Below, piece by piece: positions 56,581-64,000 of a DNA stretch of 64,000 nt (position 1 is the first letter of the stretch; each line of letters starts with the position of its first letter). Where the stretch lies: NCBI GenBank assembly GCA_963764685.1, contig CAVXTT010000016.1:324326-388325 (forward strand), in the 5' to 3' direction. The notes below the pieces were generated by a model. That model was given only the letters and a program-made list of their open reading frames with translations, was not told the DNA's origin and did not search any database. The position numbers and the translations under genes are program-made. This DNA comes from CAVXTT01 sp963764685 (lineage in GTDB: Bacteria; Bacteroidota; Ignavibacteria; Ignavibacteriales; Ignavibacteriaceae).

Positions 56581-57054
56581 TTATTCCTGATCCCGTACCA
56601 TAGGAGTTGAGGACATCCTAACCAAATTGGCGAGAGCTGTTACCCTTACATCGACCTGATAAAACTTTCCGACTACGGGTGCCGGAAGCTGTTCAAGCAT
56701 ATTATCGATATTAGTTTTTTGTATATCCAGTAGCTGCTGTTCAATTTGGAAAGCTTTTTCTATTAAGCCCTTGGCAGTTTCATCATCCATACCATAGTAA
56801 TTCATCATATATTCTTCTGTAACTGCAACTCTCTGTTCAAATACTTTATCCCTTTCGGCAATATATTCATCTACCAGCGGCCAGAAAACTTTCGACTGTT
56901 CTTCTGTTAATGTCATATTTTCTTTTACTAAATCTTTATAAGTCCCCCACATATCTTTCTTAAACATCTCGATATGTGTGCTGTCAAGGCTTTGTATCTG
57001 TGCGAAGCTGAAGACACTTAAAGCTAAAAAAGACAGAATGAATAATCTTTTCAT
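56581..57054 (-). CDS. Small exported helical protein (Spy/LTXXQ-like layout)
   Basis: A 157-residue protein with a signal peptide (cut probably after 'SVFSFAQ'). The mature part is nearly all helical and contains 'NMTLTEEQSKVFWPLVDEYI', close to the LTxxQ pattern of Spy/CpxP-like periplasmic proteins, and 'IEQQLLDIQKTNIDNMLEQL'. Similar small proteins occur in Bacteroidota as periplasmic stress or ECF-sigma-associated proteins. The function is not known. GGAGGAG precedes the ATG on the minus strand. Confidence 0.65.
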   Translation of the reverse strand: MKRLFILSFLALSVFSFAQIQSLDSTHIEMFKKDMWGTYKDLVKENMTLTEEQSKVFWPLVDEYIAERDKVFEQRVAVTEEYMMNYYGMDDETAKGLIEKAFQIEQQLLDIQKTNIDNMLEQLPAPVVGKFYQVDVRVTALANLVRMSSTPMVRDQE

Positions 57055-57283
57055 ATACTCCTCCTTGAGTAAATAAGTGATAGTTTTTGGATTCTAAAAA
57101 ATCGGATTATCTAAAATATTCAATCGATTGTCTATTTACAAAAGAAAATTCAATAAGTTTATATAATTCCAATAGTTAGAAGCAGTTATTTTAGCAGTTT
57201 ATAGGCGAATATGGTAAAATATTAATTGTTTAGGGATATAAAATTTAATATTTTGAGTCCTCAAAAATGCCAAACAATTTTAT

Positions 57284-57369
57284 GCCGGAGTGGCGGAATT
57301 GGTAGACGCGCTGGACTCAAAATCCAGTGAGGCTTAAACCTCGTGCCGGTTCGAGTCCGGCCTTCGGTA
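57284..57369 (+). tRNA. tRNA-Leu (anticodon CAA)
   Basis: Complete 86-base class II tRNA: acceptor GCCGGAG / CTTCGGT with G-T pairs, D arm GTGGCGGAATTGGTAGACGC, anticodon stem CTGGA/TCCAG around CTCAAAA (anticodon CAA), a long variable arm (GAGGCTTAAACCTC) and T arm GGTTCGAGTCC. CCA is not encoded. Confidence 0.95.
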
Positions 57370-57676
57370 CATAATTCTCATAAAGCCTTGTAATGCAAGG
57401 CTTTAACTTTTTAAACTTCCTAAACGATTAATCAAGTTGAGGTCCTGTCAATCGGAAGGGGAATGTCCCGGACAAAATTTAAATGCCAATTGAGGAATGA
57501 TATGACAACCCTTTCCTCAGAAGAGCAAACAGTTCTCTCCTATCTTAATCTGAAATGATTTCAGTATAGTTTAAAAAGCAGCCATAAAGGATTAACTACT
57601 TTTTCATACCTACGGGTGATTGTATTCAATTGCACCACTTAGTACTTTATTTAATATTTAAGAAAGTCTACATCAT

Positions 57677-57916
57677 ATGGAGAAAAATATAGTGAATTCT
57701 AAAAATAATAGACCTATCGTTATAGCATTTGTTTTAGTTATTGTGCTTTTCCTTCTATTCGGCGGTGGAGCATTGACAGGTGGAATGATGAATAGTGGGA
57801 TGCATGGATTTAACGAAAACGGATGGATGAGTAATCGCGGTTGGATGTGGTTTCCAGCTCTGATAACACTTGGTATTGGAATCGTGATTGGCTGGGTCAT
57901 CTTTAAGAAGAAATAA
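57677..57916 (+). CDS. Small Met/Gly-rich two-helix membrane protein
   Basis: A 79-residue protein with two membrane helices ('PIVIAFVLVIVLFLLFGGG' and 'WFPALITLGIGIVIGWVIF'). The loop between them is rich in Met, Gly, Asn and Trp ('GGMMNSGMHGFNENGWM'), with Met and His residues that could bind copper or another soft metal. The positive tail 'KKK' should face the cytoplasm. No family is recognised, and metal binding is a guess. Confidence 0.55.
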   Translation: MEKNIVNSKNNRPIVIAFVLVIVLFLLFGGGALTGGMMNSGMHGFNENGWMSNRGWMWFPALITLGIGIVIGWVIFKKK

Positions 57917-58709
57917 TGACTTAGTCATAAGACTTGTATATATCTGCTGAACCAAGGATTCTCATAATTATCCCAAGCTTTATATTCCCAGAACTAGTAT
58001 TTTGCCCAAGAACTCACCCCACATTTAGTTCAATTGAGCCTGCTTTTGGGTACAAAATCATCGTAATGTGTTGTTCTACAAGGCCCATTATCATTATAAA
58101 TTCTTTCCTGTGAAAGCCCATCTTCTATCTTCATTTCAATTTTATTTCCCATGGATTTCATTAGAATTTCTTTACTAGTCTTTTAACAGTATTACAATCC
58201 TCTTTCAATACTCTTTCTGCAGTAATAGGATTGTAATCCCATTGTAGGACTGTAGTAGGGAAATAATAGGGCTATTGGGCATTTGAAATATAAATACAGG
58301 GGCAAAAAATAAAGATTACAAATACTTCCGGGAACAAAATCCTGCTGGCGCACTGAAAATTATTGACCGGAGAAATTTATGGTACACTAATTGCGGAGAT
58401 CGGGCTATTCAATTTATTCCTCAATGGGGAGGGTTATTGAAAAAGACAAGACAGATTACTATTGAAAGAACCTGCTGACTGATAATTCAGCTGAAACAGT
58501 CGGGTCGATTCTGATGCCGGTGTATGACTCTGTTACAATAATGAAATTATTGGATGTAAAATTTACCGGCATAAGGACTTAATAGATAGAGCATATTTCA
58601 ACAATGAAGATGGTTTTACTAAGATATTTATTCTCAAGGAGTTCCGGATAGTATAATGGTCATTAAATTTAAATCTTATCAATTCTCTTTAGACCGGGAG
58701 GGTTCATAA
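57917..58709. other. 793-base stretch without a supported gene
   Basis: No good open frame. It contains a perfect 11-bp inverted repeat ATTACAATCCT (58191-58201) / AGGATTGTAAT (58227-58237). Some parts look like decayed coding sequence, but no protein family could be recognised. The gap 57370-57676 also holds no supported gene. Confidence 0.5.
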
Positions 58710-61180
58710 ATGCGAAATTTTATGTCTTCGATCCTTTTTGTGCTGGTATTTAGTGCAGCGGTTTTTGGGAAAGGAGTATTTACTATTACTCCTTCATCTT
58801 TAAATTTCGGAGCGGTGAATATCGGTAATACTCTCACATTACCAGCCACTATCACTAATACCGGAAATTCTATATTGGTTATTTCCAGTATTACTTCTTC
58901 AGATTCTCAGTTTTCCTTTACAGCTAATTTCCCTATAAGGATTTTAGAGGGTCTAAGTACTACAGTTAATCTCAGTTTTACTCCGACAACAGAAGGGCTG
59001 CAATCAGGTAATTTGGTATTTACGCATAACGGGACAGGATCGATTACATCATTTTCGGTTTCAGGTATTGGATCCGGACCTGTTTTTAGTTTAGACCCGG
59101 TCTCTCTAAACTTCGGTATTGTAAATGTAGGAAGCTCTGTCATTTTGCCCGTTACTATAAGCAACTCAGGTGAAGGTTCGCTGATCATTTCCGATATTAC
59201 TTCTTCAGACGCACAGTATACATTTACATCCCCACCTTTACCTGTTACATTGTCAGCAGGACAAAGCAGTTTACTTGATATTACATTTACTCCAACAGGC
59301 GAAGGTACTTATCCTGCAAGTTTATCGTTTACGCATAACGCATCAGGATCACCGGCAGTATTACCTGTAACGGGAACGGGTCATATTCTTGCTTCTACAT
59401 TTAATATAGATCCTGTTTCATTAAGCTTCGGTACCGTAAATGTTGGCAGCTCTGTTAGTCTGCCTGTTACTATAATTAATCCAGGGGATGCATCACTGAT
59501 CATTTCTGATATTACTTCATCAGACGCGCAGTATACTTTCAGCAGCAGCTTACCGATTACAGTTTTACCTGGTGGAAATACTGCAATTGATATTACATTT
59601 ACTCCAACAGGTGAGGGTACTTATCCTGGAAATTTATCATTTGTACATAATGCAACTGGATCACCGGCAGTATTATCTGTAACAGGAACTGGTCATATCC
59701 TTTTTTCAACATTTAATTTAGATCCTGTTTCATTAAACTTTGATACTGTAAATGTGGGAAACTTTGCAAGTCTGCCTGTAACTATAAGCAATTCCGGAGA
59801 TGCATCTTTAATCATTTCTGATATTACTTCATCAGACGCGCAGTATACTTTCAGCAGCAGCTTACCGATTACAGTTTTACCTGGTGGAAATACTGCAGTG
59901 GATATTACATTTACTCCAACAGGTGAGGGTACTTATCCTGGAAATTTATCATTTGTACATAATGCTCCAGGATCCCCTGCAGTATTACCTGTAACAGGAA
60001 CTGGTCATATCCTTGTTTCAACATTTAATTTAGATCCTGTTTCATTAAACTTTGATACTGTAAATGTAGGAAGCTTTGCAAGTCTGCCTGTAACTATAAA
60101 TAATTCGGGTGATGCCTCTCTAATCATCTCTGATATTACTTCATCAGATGCGCAGTATACTATCAGCGGCAGTTTACCGCTCACAGTTCTGCCTGGTGGA
60201 AATACTGCAGTGGATATTACATTTACTCCAACAGGTGAGGGTACTTATCCTGCAAGTTTATCATTTACACATAATGCTCCAGGATCCCCTGCAGTATTAC
60301 CTGTAACAGGAACAGGTCATATCCTTGCTTCTACATTTAACATAGATCCTGTTTCATTAAGCTTCGGTACTGTAAATGTTGGAAGTTCTGCAAGTCTGCC
60401 TGTAACAATAAATAATTCGGGTGATGCATCTCTAATCATCTCTGATATTACTTCATCAGATGCGCAGTATACTATCAGCGGCAGTTTACCGCTCACAGTT
60501 CTACCTGGTGGAAATGCTGCAATTGATATTACATTTACTCCAACAGGTGAGGGTACTTACCCGGCTAGTTTATATTTTACACACAACGCATCAGGTTCAC
60601 CTGATTCCTTGTCTCTAACAGGAACAGGGCACGTTCTTATATCTGTATTCAATACAAATCCTCTTTCACTAAATTTCGGTGATGTAACTGTAGACAGCTC
60701 CGCCACTTTACCTGTAACAATAAGTAACTCGGGTGACGCTTCTCTGATCATTTCAAATATCGCATCATCCGACACACAATACACTTTTACATCGTCTGTA
60801 TTACCAATTGTAATACCTGCAGGTCAAACCGGTATAATTGATGTTACATTCACTCCGGCAGCCGGAGGAATAATAAATGCTGTATTAACCTTTACTCATA
60901 ATGCCGCCGGCGGATCAACTGTATACGATATGCAGGGCAGGGGTATAATGACATCATTCCAGTTAACAGTTAATGTTGAGAATGGATGGAATATGGTATC
61001 TATTCCTGGTCTGCATCCGGCAAATCAGGAAGTACTTACCTGGTGGCCAGGCAAGGACCCTCAGGCAAATGTATTTACATATGTGACAAGATTGGTCCCG
61101 GTTCAAACACTTGTCCCGGGTAGAGGATATTGGCTGAAGAATGCAGGCGCTAATAGCTACAATACCGGGGACGAATGGCC
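58710..61180 (+). CDS. Choice-of-anchor-D tandem-repeat surface protein (3' end cut at junction)
   Basis: A signal peptide (cut near 'SAAVFGKG') is followed by seven Ig-like choice-of-anchor-D modules of about 104 residues, each with 'F(N)xDPVSLNFGTVNVGS', 'GDASLIISDITSSDAQYTF' and 'VDITFTPTGEGTYP'. Modules 3-7 start exactly 312 bases apart (59400, 59712, 60024, 60336, 60648), and modules 3-6 are nearly identical. After the repeats comes 'VENGWNMVSIPGLHPANQEV' and 'LVPGRGYWLKNAGANSYNTG', typical of secreted proteins that end in a T9SS sorting domain. That sorting domain is missing: the frame runs into unrelated, more GC-rich sequence. GGGAGGG precedes the ATG. Confidence 0.88.
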
Positions 61181-61195
61181 TTCCGGCGCACGGCA
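61175..61195. other. Probable chimeric assembly junction
   Basis: Left of this point, base composition and codon use match the rest of the window. Right of it, GC content rises and indels become frequent. The plus-strand surface-protein gene loses similarity here, and a minus-strand gene from the right side also ends here without a natural C-terminus. The exact base cannot be set from sequence alone. Confidence 0.75.
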
Positions 61196-61368
61196 TCGGC
61201 GATCTCGGACAGGGCAGTGCTCATCTGGGAAAGCGTTTTCAGTGAATTCTGGGAGATGGCTTTTTCTTTCGCGGACACGTTGCCGGCGAAGACAAAACAT
61301 GCTGTGAGCAAAATTGCAGCGGAGAGTGCAAGATAATTGCGAAGAAATGCGGAATAGTTCCTTTCCAT
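61180..61368 (-). CDS. N-terminal fragment of an exported protein (cut at junction)
   Basis: About 60 residues of an exported protein: basic start 'MERNYSAFLRNYLALSA', hydrophobic 'AILLTACFVFAGNVSA' signal, then 'KEKAISQNSLKTLSQMSTAL' and 'SEIADAV'. AGGAGGT stands in front of the ATG on the minus strand, a strong ribosome site, so this is a real gene start. The segment 'ALSEIADAV' could be the region before the catalytic domain of an HtrA-type protease, but too little remains to say. Confidence 0.6.
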
Positions 61369-61447
61369 TTTGACTACCTCCTGTTGTGAGCTGTATTGGA
61401 ATAAACGGCACTGCCTCCCATATTATACTACGAAAATTCTGGCTATG

Positions 61448-61493
61448 GGCCTGTCAGAAGGCAGTAGGAAGGGACTGCCTCGTTTGACAGGCC
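61448..61493. repeat. Strong two-part hairpin upstream of the HEAT-repeat gene
   Basis: An outer 9-bp stem GGCCTGTCA / TGACAGGCC encloses an inner 7-bp stem AGGCAGT / ACTGCCT. No T run follows. It lies between two divergent genes of the right-hand segment and may be a leader structure or a repeat unit. Confidence 0.6.
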
Positions 61494-61536
61494 ATTTTGA
61501 CATTCTGCTAGGCTTTACATCAAATATCCGGAAACG

Positions 61537-62124
61537 GTGGAATTGCTGATCAGGGCCCTGGATGACGACCATAAATTGGTGCGCATAGAGGCGTTGAAGG
61601 GGCTTTATCATTTCAAACCGCTATCAGCCAAATCCAAAATAAAAAAAATAGCGGAACTCTCAACGGATGATAACATCAAATGGAACGCCATCAGGACCTT
61701 GTCCCTTTACCGCGATCCCACGGCTGCCATTATCTTCGCCAAGGGACTGAAAAACCGGGATTGGCTTGTGCGGGAGGAAATCCATCAAAGCCCTGCTGAT
61801 GATCAACGATTTCGCGATAAAGAATCGCGCCCGTCCTCTCCCTATATCTCCGAAGCCCTGAACGATTCCAAAGAAAGCGTCATCATCACCACGTTGAAAA
61901 ACCTGGACATCAAGGACAGGGAATTGTATGCGATCATATCGAGGATCATAACAACGACGCCCTATTACAAGCAATCGCTTTATCTGGCGGCGCTCAAGGC
62001 CATAAAGGGTTATAAACTTGACAGGAAAACGCGCAATAAGGTGGTGGAATTACTCACCCATCGCAACAAGGAAGTGAGGCTTATGGCCCTCAGGGTGTTG
62101 AAATACGAATTAAACCAGGAATGA
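61537..62124 (+). CDS. HEAT-repeat protein (two compensating frameshifts, start uncertain)
   Basis: About 195 residues of armadillo/HEAT helices: 'TVELLIRALDDDHKLVRIEA', 'DDNIKWNAIRTLSLYRDPTA', 'ISEALNDSKESVIITTLKNL', 'VVELLTHRNKEVRLMALRVL'. Between 'WLVREE' (about 61795) and 'PYISEAL' (about 61845) the frame is wrong; the other frame reads 'IKALLMINDFAIKNRARPL', so one extra A and one missing C are likely. The ORF is open upstream to 61501 with no strong start, so GTG 61537 is only the first ordinary codon. Such proteins act in protein-protein contacts; the partner is unknown. It belongs to the right-hand, foreign segment. Confidence 0.7.
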   Translation: MELLIRALDDDHKLVRIEALKGLYHFKPLSAKSKIKKIAELSTDDNIKWNAIRTLSLYRDPTAAIIFAKGLKNRDWLVREEIHQSPADDQRFRDKESRPSSPYISEALNDSKESVIITTLKNLDIKDRELYAIISRIITTTPYYKQSLYLAALKAIKGYKLDRKTRNKVVELLTHRNKEVRLMALRVLKYELNQE

Positions 62125-63097
62125 AATCAGGTCCCTTTCTGTTCTCCAACCTCTTTCTCATCTTGTCTTTATCATCTTCGGACCCGTCGAAAACCCTGTT
62201 TTTATTATCGATCACGTCGAGCCTGTAAACCCAGGGCATTTTGGTTTCCTTCGACATCTTCTCAAGGAACTGGACCTCCGAACGCTTATTCGACCGGTCG
62301 GCGATGTCTTTATACTGGGCTTCAAAAATGGTGTACACGCTCAGGAATTTTTCCTTGGCCCTTCTGTAATAATAAATGGAATCAATGTAGTAGCCACGTT
62401 CGCTGTAATCATGAGCCCTTCTAGGGAGATCGCCTCCCTCGTTCAGGGCCTTGTCAATGGCCGGATAGAGGGGGGGCACGCTCCTTTTGCTTTCGGCCAC
62501 GGCCATCTTGAAGGCGATCTTGGTTTTCATTTTCAGCACATGTTCCTGTATGCTGGCGGTCCTGATTTTGTATATCTCGTTGATTTTTTTCGCAGCGCGC
62601 TTGATCTGCCTCTCGTTGATCATGAATTTGATGGCGGATTCCACATACTCATTCCTGAAGTACAGGGCGCTGGCCTCCGCATATCTCTCCACTATGACGT
62701 CGAATTCATCCGACCCGCCGCCGAAATTAAGAATAGCTGCGTTAAGGAGCTTAACGTTCCTGAAATTCTCATAACTCAACCTGTGCATGATCGGCAGCGC
62801 CTGGTAGGCCTTTTCTACGTCCTTGACGCCGATGATTTCAGCGGCTTTCCTGCCGTGTTCGTGGTCCATAACGGTTCCAATCATTTTGGCAATTTCCACT
62901 CTCTTGATGCCGCTTTCGTCGGCCTTTTTCACAAGCTCGGCGAGAATGTCTTTTTTGATGACTTTCCTGTCCCCATCAAGAATATCAGAGCTTCTTCTCT
63001 TCCTCCTCGTAGTCTTTGTCCTCCTGCGAAAAAACGGGCTGCAGAAAGAATTAGCGTTAAGATACGGGAACATACCTCTGAGAAGTTTTATTGCCAT
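62090..63097 (-). CDS. Unknown basic helical protein of the right-hand segment
   Basis: A 335-residue protein of no recognised family. It is rich in Lys, Arg and helices ('KKDILAELVKKADESGIKRVEI', shown here in part; 'NERQIKRAAKKINEIYKIRT'). The early stretch 'CSPFFRRRTKTTRRKRRSSD' (63042-62983 region) is probably an error: a neighbouring frame reads 'LQPVFSQEDKDYEEEEKK', a more natural exported N-terminus after 'MAIKLLRGMFPYLNANS'. That would need two compensating indels. Its end overlaps the HEAT gene by 35 bases, convergently. It is possibly a spirochaete-type or other non-Ignavibacteria protein, but I cannot confirm that. Confidence 0.55.
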   Translation of the reverse strand: MAIKLLRGMFPYLNANSFCSPFFRRRTKTTRRKRRSSDILDGDRKVIKKDILAELVKKADESGIKRVEIAKMIGTVMDHEHGRKAAEIIGVKDVEKAYQALPIMHRLSYENFRNVKLLNAAILNFGGGSDEFDVIVERYAEASALYFRNEYVESAIKFMINERQIKRAAKKINEIYKIRTASIQEHVLKMKTKIAFKMAVAESKRSVPPLYPAIDKALNEGGDLPRRAHDYSERGYYIDSIYYYRRAKEKFLSVYTIFEAQYKDIADRSNKRSEVQFLEKMSKETKMPWVYRLDVIDNKNRVFDGSEDDKDKMRKRLENRKGPDFIPGLIRISTP

Positions 63098-63268
63098 TTT
63101 AAACCTCTTAATCGATAATTATTGACCGAATTCCGCCTTCGGTATAAATTGGTATTTTAACAGAGGGAATTATATAAGTCAAGAAAATTTATTTACAATT
63201 TGATAAAATATTGATAAGAAGAAATTTTTACTTGATTTGACGAGTCCCGGTCATACAGGATCATTGCA

Positions 63269-64000
63269 TGGATGAAATTCCGAAATCAAAAGTTATCGGG
63301 CTTATCAAAATGGCCATCGAAGAGGACATAGGCGTCGGCGATATCACATCCAGCGCCGTGTTCAACGGATCGGAAAGATCCCAGCGCCGTAATCGTGGCC
63401 AAGGACCGTGGCATATTCTGCGGCGGTGACATGGCGAGGTTCGGTCTACGAAGAGATTGACCCCTCCCTCAGGGTGGAAATCCGCAAAAAAGACGGTGAA
63501 CTAACAGAGAAAGGCGACATCACCGTTTCGATCTCGGGCTCCACGAAGCATATCCTCGAAGGCGAGCGAACGGTGCTTAATTTCCTCCAGCGCCTGTCAG
63601 GGCATCGCGACACGCACATCGCGCGTGTGCTCCCTGCTTGAACCGACCGGAATTCAAATTCTCGAACACAAGGAAAACGGCCCCCGGGTTCCGATGGCTG
63701 GACAAGTACGCCGTAAAGGCGGGCGGCGGGCAAAATCACAGAATGGGCCTCTACGACATGGTGATGATCAAGGACAATCACATCAAGGCCGCCGGTTCCA
63801 TCACCGAGGCCGTCAACAGGGCCAGGGCGTCCTATGGCGGCAAGTACAAAATCGAAGTGGAAACCACAAACCTCGCCGAGGTGGAGGAGGCGTTAAAAGC
63901 CGGGGCCGATCTCATCATGCTGGACAACATGTCAAAAGCGGCCATGCGGGATGCCGTGAACATCATCAACGCCCGGGCTAAAATCGAAGTATCGGGCAAC
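63269..64000 (+). CDS. nadC: Nicotinate-nucleotide pyrophosphorylase (partial, several frameshifts)
   Basis: Quinolinate phosphoribosyltransferase of NAD synthesis, running off the window. Pieces in different frames add up to NadC: 'LIKMAIEEDIGVGDITSSAV', then 'SAVIVAKDRGIFCGGDMARF', then 'LTEKGDITVSISGSTKHILE' and 'GERTVLNFLQRLSG', then 'TRKTAPGFRWLDKYAVKAGG' and 'HRMGLYDMVMIKDNHIKAAG', then 'VEVEEALKAGADLIMLDNMS'-like text. The Thr-Arg-Lys and His-Arg-Met-Gly segments carry the phosphate-binding residues. At least four or five indels occur in 730 bases, far more than in the left part of the window. Confidence 0.85.

Noticed and set aside
57468..57563. 31-codon open frame (start 'MSRTKFKCQ') after tRNA-Leu
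   Set aside because: It has a fair ribosome site, but it is very short with no family or conservation evidence available here.
59400..60960. Regular repeats that could suggest a CRISPR array
   Set aside because: The period is 312 bases, the repeats are in frame and encode Ig-like modules; there are no short repeats with unique spacers.
61423..61611. Minus-strand open frame opposite the HEAT-repeat gene
   Set aside because: It is the shadow of HEAT coding sequence and shows no family features.

Overview
Most of the window (1 to about 61,180) reads as one AT-rich genome of the Bacteroidota/Chlorobiota/Ignavibacteriota group, most likely an Ignavibacteria-type organism. This placement is an inference from several traits: a type IX secretion translocon (SprA) next to PorX, secreted proteins ending in the 'YPNPFNPST' type-A sorting domain, a KGD-type fused 2-oxoglutarate decarboxylase, and Kdo/Lpt genes for a lipopolysaccharide outer membrane. 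The last ~2.8 kb (about 61,180-64,000) is visibly more GC-rich, has different gene content (HEAT-repeat protein, an unknown basic protein, nadC) and many more indels. Genes on both sides are cut at the boundary, so this is probably an assembly chimera.

Layout. 1-6.3 kb: small zinc-ribbon protein, EamA exporter, pdxH, kgd, MORN-repeat lipoprotein. 6.3-18.9 kb (minus strand): a compact type IV pilus operon with four short-leader pilin-like proteins, PilC, PilB, PilT, a PilM-PilN fusion, a PilO-PilP-like fusion, a secretin and an Ig-like lipoprotein. 19-31 kb: tRNA-Val and tRNA-Gly, an inositol-phosphatase family gene, a four-helix-bundle gene inside 41-bp inverted repeats, lon, a GAF-type methionine sulfoxide reductase, dnaX, cmk, rpsA and mtaB. 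31-37 kb: two T9SS cargo genes, a HEPN/MNT pair, about 1.8 kb of long palindromic and dispersed repeats, and a TetR gene. 37-43.6 kb: ytxH-like gene, rhomboid, then kdsA-kdsD-lptC-lptA-lptB and a DUF985 cupin gene. 43.6-44.5 kb: an inverted copy of the 36-kb repeat carrying a nested insertion. 44.5-57 kb: sprA, porX, tsaE, tsaB, DUF1573 gene, accD, panC, a terminator and a periplasmic protein. 57-61.2 kb: tRNA-Leu, a small membrane protein and a large protein with exact 312-bp tandem repeats, cut at the chimera junction.

How the genes fit together. The minus-strand block should build one machine: B and T motors, C platform, M/N/O/P alignment complex and secretin, with pilins encoded upstream. 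kdsA to lptB supply Kdo and lipopolysaccharide transport. SprA and PorX are core and regulatory parts of the T9SS that would export the sorting-domain proteins seen nearby.

Data quality. Many conserved genes (pilC, rpsA, mtaB, kdsD, lptA, accD, panC, the TetR gene, the DUF3494 gene, the DUF1573 gene) are broken by single-base indels, often in homopolymers, and accD also has an in-frame stop. Ribosomal protein S1 cannot plausibly be a pseudogene, so most of these are probably sequencing or consensus errors. I list such genes as single reconstructed CDS features.
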